A stretch of DNA of 48,126 nucleotides from Candidatus Krumholzibacteriota bacterium (GTDB lineage: Bacteria > Krumholzibacteriota > Krumholzibacteriia > JAJRXK01), in contig JAJRXK010000014.1 in assembly GCA_024276305.1 (NCBI GenBank), positions 1 to 48,126 on the forward strand, written 5' to 3'. Positions 1 through 8,910 of this stretch are shown here, one piece after another. Position numbers and translations under genes: made by a program. A model generated the notes under the pieces. The model had not been told where the DNA came from. It searched no databases and worked only from the letters and a program-made list of their open reading frames with translations. Every line of letters begins with the position of its first letter. Position 1 is the first letter of the stretch.

Positions 1-139
1 ACTGAGCCCCTGTGCATATCTGGGTGTCGCCCAAGAAGGGAGGTGGAAGCTAAAACCCTGTCAGATCGTCAGATCTACGGAAGACGGGTGCGCGAATCTG
101 GATGTCGCCTTAGTGCGAGAATCTGGGTGTCGCTGGACA
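1..139 (-). mobile_element. Probable end of an IS21-like element (partial)
   Basis: Read on the minus strand, the stretch starts TGTCCA at 139 and carries three copies of a 13-base motif, GCGACAYCCAGAT, at 121-133, 96-108 and 18-30. Repeated copies of a short motif just inside a TG..CA end are typical of IS21-family termini. The join with IS1380 sequence falls at about 139/140, right after the transposase codons for RGYNP, so this element appears to have inserted into the IS1380 transposase gene. No istA or istB reading frame is visible because the window ends. The family call is inferred from end structure only. Confidence 0.4.
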
Positions 140-637
140 GGGATTGTATCCTCGGAAGGCACGTTCGGCCGTGAGCCCCGTCGAAACGACCGTGCCGTCC
201 ACATCGATGGTCAAGGTACGCAAGGGCATCGAGGCCACCTGCTCCGCCACGAGCTCGGCATTCAATTCGGCGATTCGCTCGACAGTGCTGGCACGAAAGC
301 GAGTCATCCAGCGCCCCACGGTGCGGGCAGTCGGCAGCTCTCGTAGGCCGCAGAATCGATGGACGAGGGGATCGCCCTCGAGGAATTGGAGGTGACGCAC
401 GCGCCGACCACCGAGAAGGATCAGGACGAGCAGGACCCGGATCATGGTGACCACGCCGAAATCGGTGGCCAATCGGGGTCCGCGCAGCTTGCGACGGAGC
501 CGCCGATTGAAATCGATGCGCTGAAGATAGCGGGTGAAGAGCTCGAGACCGGCGAAGGAGGTCAGGCCTTCGGCGGTGAATTCGAGGGCGAGAGGACCAT
601 TGACACGGAGGGGCAAATCGGCTTTTCTTCGTCTCAC
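140..637 (-). pseudogene. IS1380-family transposase, 5' part, interrupted
   Basis: The frame starts at GTG 637 and gives about 166 residues of an IS1380-type DDE transposase. It includes TLTIDVDGTVVSTG, where the Asp of the DVDG motif is the likely first catalytic acid, followed by ERAFRGYNP. Homology stops after RGYNP, and the frame runs into the repeated ends at 1-139 and terminates. The C-terminal half of the protein (full-length members are about 450 residues) is missing here. A C-terminal piece of a same-family transposase, also on the minus strand, sits at the opposite edge of the window (48008-48126). The copy should be inactive as it stands. Confidence 0.75.
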
Positions 638-716
638 TGAGAGTGGCCTTACGGTTCGTGGGATGTTGAAGCTTCAGTAACTCCTTTATGCCGCGAACTG
701 GCCTACATCTCAACGG

Positions 717-749
717 AAAAGGCGGCTCTCCTTCGAGGGCCGCCTTTTT
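717..749. terminator. Bidirectional hairpin inside the IS1380 left end
   Basis: AAAAGGCGGC and GCCGCCTTTTT flank a short loop, giving a perfect G+C-rich stem with an A tract on one side and a T tract on the other. It can therefore terminate in either direction. It lies between the terminal repeat (763-780) and the transposase start (637), where it would block read-through into the transposase from outside. The same hairpin also ends any transcript coming from the gene at 792-1511. Confidence 0.7.
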
Positions 750-762
750 CATGCGCGCGTTT

Positions 763-780
763 TTGTCACATCAGGGCTAA
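763..780 (-). repeat. IS1380-type terminal inverted repeat (transposase 5' side)
   Basis: TTGTCACATCAGGGCTAA here is the exact reverse complement of 47986-48003. It lies about 125 bases upstream of the IS1380 transposase start, with the element's interior to the left, so position 780 is the outer edge of the IS. The opposite copy lies four bases beyond an IS1380 transposase stop codon, which supports reading both as the two ends of the same IS type. Confidence 0.8.
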
Positions 781-791
781 CTCGCCACGGC

Positions 792-1511
792 TCATTCCTG
801 GTAGAGCGATTTCAAGCGGCTCCAACTCTCTGCTTCAACCGCCACCGGGCGCGCGGGGGTCACTTCCACGCCAAGAATCGGATCGGCGTGGGCAAAGGCG
901 GAGCCCGTGAAGAGCAATGTGGTCCCGACTCCAGCGATCTCCACCACCAGGCGGTCGACGAAGCCGGCCAAGAAATCCTCGTTGTAGGCGGGAAAGCGTT
1001 GACCGTGCAGCCAGGACCTGCGGTAGATCGCCTCCGCGCCGGGGAGTTCCTCACTGCGGACCCGGAGCCGGAGTCGACCATCGCCCACGCTCACCCAGAA
1101 TGCGGTCGCCCCAGGAGCCGACGGAAAGGAGCCGAAGATGACATGCGACCAGCGCCAGGGCGGATCGAAGCTCGTCGAATTCGACCCCCTCCAGGTCCTT
1201 CCGCCGACCCGCAGTTCATATCCCATGGTCCCCGCGGCGTAGGTCCAGAAATCTGCGAAACGTCCGTCGCGGCTGAGATGCTCGGCCTCCCAGCCGAAGG
1301 CTCGGAATCGCAACCTCACTTCGGCCACCGATGCGGTCGCGAAGGCACTACGAAAGGGCTCCTCCAAGAAGAAGAGATCGAGACTCGAGAGATCGAGGCG
1401 AACGAGAATCTCCGACTCCACATCGGGAATTCCCGCCTGGCCGGCTCCAGGCGCGATCGAAGAGACCCCCACCACGAGTAGGAGGCAAGTCCGAAGGGCG
1501 ATCATGGGCAC
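792..1511 (-). CDS. Secreted protein of unknown function
   Basis: A 239-residue protein that I do not recognise. The first ~25 residues form a hydrophobic signal peptide (RTCLLLVVGVSS...) with an Ala/Gly-rich cleavage zone, so it is probably exported. The mature part is rich in beta-type alternation and aromatic residues, with no cysteine pair, no haem motif and no obvious catalytic motif. The start is GTG 1511, preceded by GGAAG; an ATG at 1505 is an alternative. It is divergent from the beta-propeller gene across 124 bases and ends just inside the IS boundary at 780. Coding is supported by codon pattern and signal peptide only. Confidence 0.6.
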   Translation of the reverse strand: MPMIALRTCLLLVVGVSSIAPGAGQAGIPDVESEILVRLDLSSLDLFFLEEPFRSAFATASVAEVRLRFRAFGWEAEHLSRDGRFADFWTYAAGTMGYELRVGGRTWRGSNSTSFDPPWRWSHVIFGSFPSAPGATAFWVSVGDGRLRLRVRSEELPGAEAIYRRSWLHGQRFPAYNEDFLAGFVDRLVVEIAGVGTTLLFTGSAFAHADPILGVEVTPARPVAVEAESWSRLKSLYQE

Positions 1512-1635
1512 TCTGCTTCCCAGGGGTCGATGTCCACTCTAGCACAGGGAGAACGATCCCAACCACCCCGCCCATTCCCCTTTGGCCCCGAATGCATTAG
1601 GATTTCTCTCTTCCCCCTCCATCGGAGAACATCCC

Positions 1636-2883
1636 ATGCTCTTGCGCTCCCCCTCCCGGCGGACCACCGCCGGATGCCTCGCCCTGATCGCCCTCCTTTT
1701 CGCCGTCCCATCGCAGGCGGAAGAATGGACCGGGCACCAGGAATCCGTGGAGGGCGTTCTTCATGTCTACAACCCCGAGACTCCCCGCGACGGGGTGCGG
1801 CGCATCGAGCTGAAGGAGCTCTGGCGCCGTGGGGGGCTGGACGACGAAGTGCTCTTCGGCGTCATCAGTCGGGTGTGTGTGGGCGAAAGCGGCGAAATCT
1901 ACGCCCTCGACAGTCAACTCCGAGAAGTCCAGGTCTATTCCGCCGACGGCGAGTACCTGAGGAGCATTGGTGGCCCGGGTGAGGGCCCGGGCGAGTTTTC
2001 CAACAGTGGCGACATGTTCTACGGAATCGGCGGAAGGATTGGGGTCCTCCAAGCCTTTCCCGGCAAGATCATTCAGCTCCAACCCGACGGCACCCCTCTC
2101 GACAACTTTCGCCTTCCACGCTCTGAGGCCGGAGGGTTTCAGCTGGTTTTCTATTCCCAGGCAAACGCAGATCGCCTGGTATTGGCCGGATCCGAACCCA
2201 GTCGCAAAGGCGGACTCGGCGTCCAGACTTCTTACTTACGATCCTTCGATTCCGACGGACAGTTCCTGGCGGAGTTCCATACCGAAGAGGTCTACACCAA
2301 GTACGGTGGAATGAAGTACGAGGAAGAGACCTACACCAACTTCCGACGTCGATGGACCGCCTTCGAGGATGGACGGGTGGCGGCGGCTCTGAGCTTCGGT
2401 GACTACACCATTCGAGTGTGGAGCGAAGACGGAACCCTACAACGTGTGGTGCATCGCCCGGAGTACCCAGACCTGAAACGGAGCCGGGAAGAAAAGAAGG
2501 CCTACCAGCAGTTCTTCAATGGAGTGATCAGTTGGAATCCGCGGTCGAGCTTTGCGGTCAGTGACCGTCACATCGCGGTCAGTAGCCTCGTTGCCCGCCC
2601 CGATGGCAGACTCTGGGTGCTCACCGGCCGGGGAATGTTCGCCACCGACGAAGGAGTGGCCCTCTCCTACGATGTCTACGATCAGAGCGGCCGATTCATC
2701 GAGCGGATTGAACTCGTGGGAGAGATCGACGCTCTCCAGGACCGAGTCTACATCTTGGGTGACCGGATCTATGTGGTCACCGATTCCCTCAACTCCTTCT
2801 TGAACATGACCTCGAGCGGCGACGAGGAAGAAGTCGATCTCGATGCCGACCCCTCGATGCTCGTCTGCTACGAAATGAACTAG
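1636..2883 (+). CDS. Secreted 6-bladed beta-propeller protein
   Basis: A 415-residue exported protein. Residues 1-30 are a signal peptide (basic RRTT, hydrophobic core, then SQA). The remainder resembles NHL/6-bladed beta-propeller proteins, with repeated blades of the kind VGESGEIYALD, VQVYSADGEYLRSIGG and YDVYDQSGRFIERI, and the glycine-rich GGPGEGPGEF loop. Such proteins are usually periplasmic or surface scaffolds; the ligand is unknown. I chose ATG 1636 over the in-frame TTG at 1582 because CGGAG lies at the right spacing and the signal peptide begins there. No operon partner is evident: the next gene starts 101 bases downstream with its own ribosome site. Confidence 0.7.
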   Translation: MLLRSPSRRTTAGCLALIALLFAVPSQAEEWTGHQESVEGVLHVYNPETPRDGVRRIELKELWRRGGLDDEVLFGVISRVCVGESGEIYALDSQLREVQVYSADGEYLRSIGGPGEGPGEFSNSGDMFYGIGGRIGVLQAFPGKIIQLQPDGTPLDNFRLPRSEAGGFQLVFYSQANADRLVLAGSEPSRKGGLGVQTSYLRSFDSDGQFLAEFHTEEVYTKYGGMKYEEETYTNFRRRWTAFEDGRVAAALSFGDYTIRVWSEDGTLQRVVHRPEYPDLKRSREEKKAYQQFFNGVISWNPRSSFAVSDRHIAVSSLVARPDGRLWVLTGRGMFATDEGVALSYDVYDQSGRFIERIELVGEIDALQDRVYILGDRIYVVTDSLNSFLNMTSSGDEEEVDLDADPSMLVCYEMN

Positions 2884-2984
2884 TTTCGAGGCGTGGACCG
2901 GCCCCGATTGGCTTCTCCGGCCCAACATTCGTATTCTGGATCCGCTCTTGGCCCCATCCTGGCCTGTGATTCGAGGAACGACTC

Positions 2985-4334
2985 ATGACCCCTCATTCTG
3001 ATCCCCCCGCCCGCTCGAAATCACCCCGGATCTCTGACCATTTCGAGCGGCGCAGACCCTCCGCGATCCGAGTGGCCGGAATCCGTTTCGCCCAGCGGTC
3101 CGACGATACTCGAGCCCTGAACGTCGCCATCGGGAACGTCTCGCTGCCCATGCACCCCGCCATGATCCGTCGCGCTCACGACTTGGGCGGCCCCGAGAGC
3201 CCCTTCGCAGAGGGAGTCGTGCGCTACACCTCCACCGTCGGTCTCGACGAGACTCGAGATGCCTTTCGAAACATCCTCGCCTCTGGAGGAATCGACACTG
3301 CCAATCTCCACATCCAGATCACCGACGGAGGCAGTCAGGCCATGGAGCTGGTGATCACGGGGTGTTGTGGTCCCGCGGGCTCCACCATCCGCCCTCTGCT
3401 GCTCATCGACGCCGCCTATACCAACTACACCGCCTTCGCCGAACGACTCGGACGGGCGACGGTCTCGGTTCAGCGCAGCCTCGAGCCGGACGGCCACTTC
3501 GCTCTGCCGAGCATGGAGGCCATCGCCGCGACTCTCGAAAGGGAGAATCCCGGCGCAATGCTGGTCATCCCCTATGACAATCCCACGGGCCAACTCTATT
3601 CGCAGGAGAGCCTCGTCGACCTCGCCCGGCTATGCGTCGAACACAATGTCTGGCTCATCACCGACGAGGCCTATCGGGAACTCCACTACTCCACCGACGA
3701 AACCGTCAGCGTGTGGAAGATCTCCGAGGACGAGGTCCCCGGCATCACCGGCCGGCGTCTGGGCATCGAGACCTCGAGCAAAGTGTGGAATGCCTGCGGC
3801 TTGCGCATCGGAGCCCTGGTCACGGACAACCCCGAGTTCCACCAACGAGCCGTGGCCGAGAACACCGCCGGTCTCTGCAGCAATCACATCGGCCAGTGGA
3901 TCTTCGGAGCCCTGGCCCATGAATCCATCGCCGACCTGCAGCAGTGGTACGCCGATCAGCGACGCTACTACAGCGCCATGATGACGCGACTGAGCACGAA
4001 TCTACAGGAACTCCTGCCCGGAGTGATCGTCAGTCGACCCGACGCCGCCCTGTACTCCGTCGTCGACGTACGAGACATCGCGCCTCCCGACTTCGATGCC
4101 CTGGCCTTCGTGCTCTGGTGTGCGGAAGAGGGCGCCGCCGAAATGGACGGTGATCCATGGACCTTGCTCACCGCCCCCATGGCCGGATTTTACCACGTGC
4201 CGCCCGGTGCGCCCAATCCTGGGCGCACTCAGATGAGGATCGCGTTCGTCGAAGAACCAGACCGGATGGCCAAGGTCGCTCCTCTCTTCGCACAACTCTT
4301 CGGCGACTACTGCCGCCGGATCAAGGATTCTTGA
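2985..4334 (+). CDS. PLP-dependent aminotransferase, class I/II fold
   Basis: A 449-residue fold-type I aminotransferase. Visible landmarks are DGGSQAMELV (phosphate-binding helix region), YDNPTGQLYS (the NPTG loop), TDEAYRELHY (the D-x-A-Y pair that contacts the cofactor ring) and ETSSKVWNACGLRIG, whose Lys is the probable Schiff-base residue. A C-terminal RMRIAF-like segment (TQMRIAFVEEP) supplies the carboxylate-binding Arg. The substrate cannot be told from sequence. ATG 2985 is preceded by GAGGA. The last 14 bases overlap the convergent narK gene (stop at 4321), so the two genes share their 3' ends. No functional link to nitrate respiration is apparent. Confidence 0.8.
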   Translation: MTPHSDPPARSKSPRISDHFERRRPSAIRVAGIRFAQRSDDTRALNVAIGNVSLPMHPAMIRRAHDLGGPESPFAEGVVRYTSTVGLDETRDAFRNILASGGIDTANLHIQITDGGSQAMELVITGCCGPAGSTIRPLLLIDAAYTNYTAFAERLGRATVSVQRSLEPDGHFALPSMEAIAATLERENPGAMLVIPYDNPTGQLYSQESLVDLARLCVEHNVWLITDEAYRELHYSTDETVSVWKISEDEVPGITGRRLGIETSSKVWNACGLRIGALVTDNPEFHQRAVAENTAGLCSNHIGQWIFGALAHESIADLQQWYADQRRYYSAMMTRLSTNLQELLPGVIVSRPDAALYSVVDVRDIAPPDFDALAFVLWCAEEGAAEMDGDPWTLLTAPMAGFYHVPPGAPNPGRTQMRIAFVEEPDRMAKVAPLFAQLFGDYCRRIKDS

Positions 4335-5928
4335 TGTAGGCTCCCGGGCGCATGTAGAACCACCAGTTCAACAACAGACAGACGGCATAGAAGATCGCGA
4401 AGCCGTAGAGAGCGAGCTCCGGAGTCGTGGCCTTGATTTGCTCCCCGAAGACTTTGGGAATGATGAAGGCTCCGTAGGCCGCCACCGCCGAAGTCCATCC
4501 CAGCACCGGTCCCGCCTGCTCTTCGTTGAAGATCATGGCGATGGAACGGAAGGTGGATCCGTTCCCCACCCCGGTCGCGGTGAACAGCACGATGAAGAGT
4601 CCGAAGAACGGCCAGAAGTACTCTTCGGGGGTTGCCGACTGGTAGGCTGCTTTCATGTAGTAGGCAACGCCGAGCGCAGAGGCGATCATCACCACCGACA
4701 CCACCTGCGTCACTCGCGCTCCTCCCAGGCGGTCCGAAATCCATCCTCCCACCGGACGAATCAACGCACCGATGAATGGCCCCATCCACGCGAAGGTGAG
4801 GGCCCCCGGTCCGTCCGGATTGAGCATGTCGTGGGTCATCACGCCATCGGGCCCAACCACATGCTTGAATCCGAAAATCACTTTGATCGCGAGGGGGAAG
4901 GCGGCGGAGTATCCGATGAAGGATCCAAAGGTCATCGTATAGATGATCGTCATCGCCCAGGTGTGGCGATTGTTGAAGATCTTGTACTGCCGTTTGAGAT
5001 TCTCCTGGAGCTCTCCCCGGGTCAGATACCGCATCAGAAGTACCGTTGCCGTAATCACCATGGGAAGCACGATCCATTTGCTCAGCAGACCCGATCCGGT
5101 GGGAGGAGGAAGCAACAGATACAGCCCGATCCCGGCGGTGACGAAACCGATGAGCAACAGACCCGAGATCTTCGCGAAGGCGCCGAGCGGCGATCCCGGA
5201 TTGGGCGTGACCTTTTCCGTCACGATGTTGTTCATCCCGAACCAACCAGCGAAGGCCAGAGGAATGAGAAACACCAACCAGATGTACCCGGCATTCTGGA
5301 TATAGGTCTCAGTACCCGCAGCGATCTTTCCGATCAACGTTCCACTGCTGTTGACCAGCGTCATCGAGTGACCACCGAAGATTCCCATGGTCATGACCAA
5401 TGGCACGAGAATCTGCATCGTCGTGACCCCGAAGTTCCCGAGACCCGCGTTCAATCCCAACGACGCGCCCTGCACTCGCTTCGGATAGAAGAAGGAGATG
5501 TTCGACATGGACGAGGCGAAGTTCCCTCCGCCGAATCCAGAAAGCATCGCCAGAATCTGATATATCCACAGGGGCGTGTTCTTGTCCTGCAGGGCCAATC
5601 CGGTGCCTATGGCTGGAATCATCAGCAGAGCGGTTGTGAAAAAGATCGTATTGCGGCCACCGGCAATGCGAATGAAGAAGGTACTCGGAATCCGCAATGT
5701 CGCACCGGTCAGACCTGCAATCGCCGACAGGGTGAACAACTCCGATTTCGCAAAGGGATAGCCAAGATTGAGCATTTGCACGGTGACAATGCCCCAGTAC
5801 AGCCACACCGCGAATCCACAAAGGAGGCTGGGGATCGAGATCCACAGGTTTCGGTTGGCAACGCGTTTCCCCGTCGCTTCCCAGAATACATCGTCTTCGA
5901 CATCCCACTTGTGAAGGTTTACTGGCAT
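4321..5928 (-). CDS. narK: Nitrate/nitrite transporter, NarK family (MFS)
   Basis: A 535-residue inner-membrane major facilitator protein of the nitrate/nitrite porter family. The family signature is clear: GFGGGNFASSMSNISFFYPK (first nitrate signature) and LNAGLGNFGVTTMQ (glycine-rich helix). A central insertion of about 100 residues holds extra hydrophobic segments, making the protein longer than the 12-helix forms. It would exchange nitrate for nitrite or import nitrate with protons; which mode cannot be read from sequence. The start ATG follows GGGGGAG. It is the last gene of the nar-act run, 19 bases below the NarK-DoxX fusion. Two unlike NarKs in tandem recall proton-symport and antiport pairs in other nitrate respirers. 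Confidence 0.9.
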   Translation of the reverse strand: MPVNLHKWDVEDDVFWEATGKRVANRNLWISIPSLLCGFAVWLYWGIVTVQMLNLGYPFAKSELFTLSAIAGLTGATLRIPSTFFIRIAGGRNTIFFTTALLMIPAIGTGLALQDKNTPLWIYQILAMLSGFGGGNFASSMSNISFFYPKRVQGASLGLNAGLGNFGVTTMQILVPLVMTMGIFGGHSMTLVNSSGTLIGKIAAGTETYIQNAGYIWLVFLIPLAFAGWFGMNNIVTEKVTPNPGSPLGAFAKISGLLLIGFVTAGIGLYLLLPPPTGSGLLSKWIVLPMVITATVLLMRYLTRGELQENLKRQYKIFNNRHTWAMTIIYTMTFGSFIGYSAAFPLAIKVIFGFKHVVGPDGVMTHDMLNPDGPGALTFAWMGPFIGALIRPVGGWISDRLGGARVTQVVSVVMIASALGVAYYMKAAYQSATPEEYFWPFFGLFIVLFTATGVGNGSTFRSIAMIFNEEQAGPVLGWTSAVAAYGAFIIPKVFGEQIKATTPELALYGFAIFYAVCLLLNWWFYMRPGAYIKNP

Positions 5929-5947
5929 TCGCTACTCCCCCTAGTTA

Positions 5948-7723
5948 TCAGGCTTCTGATTGGTCCATCATCCGATCGAAGGAAAGGCGACCAGCACCCC
6001 GCCAGAAGAAGACGATCAGCGTCACCAACACCAACATTGCGAATTGGAAATCATGGTCCGCACCGAACATGGCCGCACCACGCGATCCCATGATCTGAAT
6101 CCCCACCGCGCCTGCCAGAACCACGATATTGATACCTGCCGCCCACCGCGTCACGAAGCCCAAGGCCAGGCTCACCCCTCCCACTGCGTGGGCAAAGACC
6201 ACGAACCAGGCCAGTAGGGTGTCGAGCTGGCCAAATGCCCCACCCATCTGATTCTCGAGCACATCCATGTTCATGATGAAGTAGATGCCCTTCACTGCGA
6301 GTGCGAGACCCAAGTAGCATCGGAGGGCAGTGAGAGGTGTCGCCCATCCACCCCCGGAGGAGTATGCCGGTGCGAGCAAGCGCCGCTTGCCCTTGGGTTG
6401 AGAGGCACGCCGCCGGTCCAACGCGGCCTCATGCGCCACGGCGGCGGCTTTCTCATCCGCTTCACTGAAGCGTACGATGTGAGCCAAGAAGGAGATCACC
6501 AGGACGGTTGCACCAAGGACGAACAAGGCCTGAGGCCAGGTGAGCGCCTCTGACCGGAAGAGGAAGCCCGCGGCAACCGCTCCCATGTTCCCCCCCGCTC
6601 CCACGATGCCGGCAATCGACCCCAGAGCCTTCCGGTTCACGAAGGGAACCACCGAGTAGGTAGCCCCCTCGGACATTTGCACGAAGAGGCTGAAGACGAT
6701 CATCGAACCGATGGCGACGGGCAGGACACGCATCTGCGAAAAGAGCATCAATGCAATTCCCTCTATGAAGAGGGCAATGAAGAGCCACCTCACTCGTCCC
6801 TTGAGACCACCGCGCAAACCAAAACGGTCACCGATGAGACCGCCGGTCGTGCGCGCGAAGATGTTCATCAGGCCGAAGAGTCCTGCGACCAACCCTGCGG
6901 TCTTCAGACCCAGGCCGAAATAGTCGATGTAGTAGAGTGCGGCGATGTTGTTGATCGTGAGTTCGACGCCGAAACACGCCCCGTAGATCACGAAGAGTGC
7001 CCACACCCGATAGTCCTTGGCGGCGACCAGGAAGGTTCCGCGGGTCTTTTCCCTGCCCTCGACCTCACCCCGGGCTCGAAGCTCCTTGAAGTTGCCGTCC
7101 GGAAGATCTTGAGTCAGAAAGTAGTAGGCGATACCGGTCAGGAAACATACGGCCCCGGCCACCACCATGGACAGTCGCCATGACATGAACGGGGTGTAGC
7201 CAAGTCCCACGAATGCCGCAAATACCAGTGGCATCACCATTTGCGTAACGCCACCGCCGAGGTTTCCCCATCCTGCGCTGGTAGCATTGGCTGTCCCCAC
7301 GCAATTCGGCGCAAACATGACCGAGGTGTGGTACTGCGTGATGACGAAAGAAGCGCCGATGACTCCGATCCCGAGCCGGAACAGCAGGAACGACTCGTAA
7401 CTATGCGCGAGCCCAATTCCCATCACCGGAATCGAACCCACGATCAGGAGGATGGTGTAGGAAATCCGTGGGCCAATGTGATCGCACAGCCATCCGATCA
7501 GGAATCTCGCGAGAATGGTGATGGCCACCGACGCGATGATCGTGTTGCCGACCTGCGACTTGGAGAGTCCGAGTTCGTCGCGCACTACCGCCATCAGGGG
7601 TGCGATCCCGAACCATGCGAAGAAACACAGGAAGAAGGCGAACCACGTCATGTGAAACGCCCGCATCTGTGGAGTCTTCAGAGAGAACAGATCGATGCTC
7701 GTGGCCTGATTCTTGACGTTCAC
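5948..7723 (-). CDS. NarK-type nitrate/nitrite transporter fused to a DoxX domain
   Basis: A 591-residue membrane protein. Residues 21-420 are an NNP-family MFS transporter (FGIAPLMAVVRDELGLS, the glycine-rich SAGWGNLGGGVTQ and the second VGAGGNMGAVAAG). Residues 421-460 are a charged linker. Residues 461-585 form a four-helix DoxX-like domain ending WRGAGRLSFDRMM, which matches the usual DoxX terminus. The frame is continuous with no internal stop. The start is GTG 7723 behind AGGAGC. It follows actF by 8 bases and precedes narK by 19. The MFS part should move nitrate or nitrite. DoxX domains accompany membrane redox systems, so a quinone- or redox-linked role is possible but inferred. Confidence 0.85.
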   Translation of the reverse strand: MNVKNQATSIDLFSLKTPQMRAFHMTWFAFFLCFFAWFGIAPLMAVVRDELGLSKSQVGNTIIASVAITILARFLIGWLCDHIGPRISYTILLIVGSIPVMGIGLAHSYESFLLFRLGIGVIGASFVITQYHTSVMFAPNCVGTANATSAGWGNLGGGVTQMVMPLVFAAFVGLGYTPFMSWRLSMVVAGAVCFLTGIAYYFLTQDLPDGNFKELRARGEVEGREKTRGTFLVAAKDYRVWALFVIYGACFGVELTINNIAALYYIDYFGLGLKTAGLVAGLFGLMNIFARTTGGLIGDRFGLRGGLKGRVRWLFIALFIEGIALMLFSQMRVLPVAIGSMIVFSLFVQMSEGATYSVVPFVNRKALGSIAGIVGAGGNMGAVAAGFLFRSEALTWPQALFVLGATVLVISFLAHIVRFSEADEKAAAVAHEAALDRRRASQPKGKRRLLAPAYSSGGGWATPLTALRCYLGLALAVKGIYFIMNMDVLENQMGGAFGQLDTLLAWFVVFAHAVGGVSLALGFVTRWAAGINIVVLAGAVGIQIMGSRGAAMFGADHDFQFAMLVLVTLIVFFWRGAGRLSFDRMMDQSEA

Positions 7724-7731
7724 AGCCGCTC

Positions 7732-8910
7732 CTAGGAATGGTAGTGGAGGCTCTGTTGCAGCCTGAGATCGATCTGCGGAACGATCGCCGCTCCTCGCAG
7801 ACCCCGAATCATGAGGAGGGCGATGAGCCCGATGGCCCCGGCAAGCATGCCGACCTCATAGATCCCGAACTTCGGGCCACCCACTCCCTCGATCGAGGGC
7901 ACGATCATCAGATAGAGGTCGACCACTCGCCCGAGGAGAAGCAGGGTCGCGATCTTGGCCATCGCACTCGAGCTCCGCTTCACCGAAGCGGGCAGGAGGA
8001 TCAGGAAGGGCAGAATCCAGTTGATCGCCAGATTCAAGAAGAACACTGAGTTCCAAGCCCCCTCCCGTCGGATGAGGTAGTAGCCCGTCTCCTCGGGAAA
8101 GTTCGAGTACCAGATCAACATGTACTGGCAGAACCACAGATAGGCCCACACCGTGCAGAAACCCATGAGCAACTTGCCGAGATCGTGAAGGTGCTCTCCA
8201 CTCAGAACTCCCCGAAACTCTCCTCGTCGCCTCAGCCACACGGACATCAAGGTCATCATGGCTAGCACCGCCACGAACATCCCGGCCAGGTTGTAGAATC
8301 CGAATACGGTGCTGTACCACTCGGGCTCGAGCGACATGATCCAATCGAAAGAAGCCAGACAGTAAGTCAGACCGAATGTCGCAGCCAAGAGAGCCGCATA
8401 GCGTCCGCTCTCGCGATAGCCCTTGCGGTGCGGATCGAGGTCCTGGAGTCTCGACACCCGTACCAGGCTCCATCCCAACCACGACCACAGAGCCAGGTAG
8501 AAGACCGCTCTCGCCAGGAAGAAGGGCCGATTCAACCATAGCCCCTTGAAGCCGACCATGAGGTGCTCCAGCTCCGCACTGGGATTCACCCAGGCGTAGA
8601 GGTTTGGCCGAAACACCAACACCGCCAATAGTCCCACACTACCGACGGGCAGCAATGAGACCATGGCCTCGGGGACGCGGCGGAGAGCAGTGGCCCACCC
8701 TGCGCCGGACAGGCGATGCACGGCGATGAACACCGCGCCACCGACCCCCAATCCCACCGTTCCAATGCTGAGAACCAGCAGATTGGCCCAGGCCCGATCC
8801 GGTGCCAAGACCAACCCCGCCGCCAAGGACAGCGCTCCAATCGCAGCCATCGCCGAGAACAACCGCTGTGCGGTGGGCTGGTACCGAATATCCGTGACCG
8901 TTGCGCTCAT
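7732..8910 (-). CDS. actF: Alternative complex III membrane subunit ActF
   Basis: A 392-residue polytopic protein of the NrfD-like superfamily, with about ten hydrophobic segments. Recognised landmarks include LASFDWIMSLEPEWYSTVFG and WFCQYMLIWYSNFPEETGYY, both typical of the second quinone-type membrane subunit of quinol:cytochrome c/electron acceptor oxidoreductase. It pairs with ActC and is thought to contribute to proton translocation or quinol chemistry. Its ATG overlaps the actE stop by four bases (ATGA), implying coupled translation. It is the last act gene; terminal oxidase genes often follow here in other genomes, but nitrate transporters follow in this one. Confidence 0.9.
   Translation of the reverse strand: MSATVTDIRYQPTAQRLFSAMAAIGALSLAAGLVLAPDRAWANLLVLSIGTVGLGVGGAVFIAVHRLSGAGWATALRRVPEAMVSLLPVGSVGLLAVLVFRPNLYAWVNPSAELEHLMVGFKGLWLNRPFFLARAVFYLALWSWLGWSLVRVSRLQDLDPHRKGYRESGRYAALLAATFGLTYCLASFDWIMSLEPEWYSTVFGFYNLAGMFVAVLAMMTLMSVWLRRRGEFRGVLSGEHLHDLGKLLMGFCTVWAYLWFCQYMLIWYSNFPEETGYYLIRREGAWNSVFFLNLAINWILPFLILLPASVKRSSSAMAKIATLLLLGRVVDLYLMIVPSIEGVGGPKFGIYEVGMLAGAIGLIALLMIRGLRGAAIVPQIDLRLQQSLHYHS

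Noticed and set aside
4438-6093. 551-codon plus-strand frame opposite narK
   Set aside because: Shadow frame. The minus strand holds clear nitrate-porter signatures and normal hydrophobic helices.
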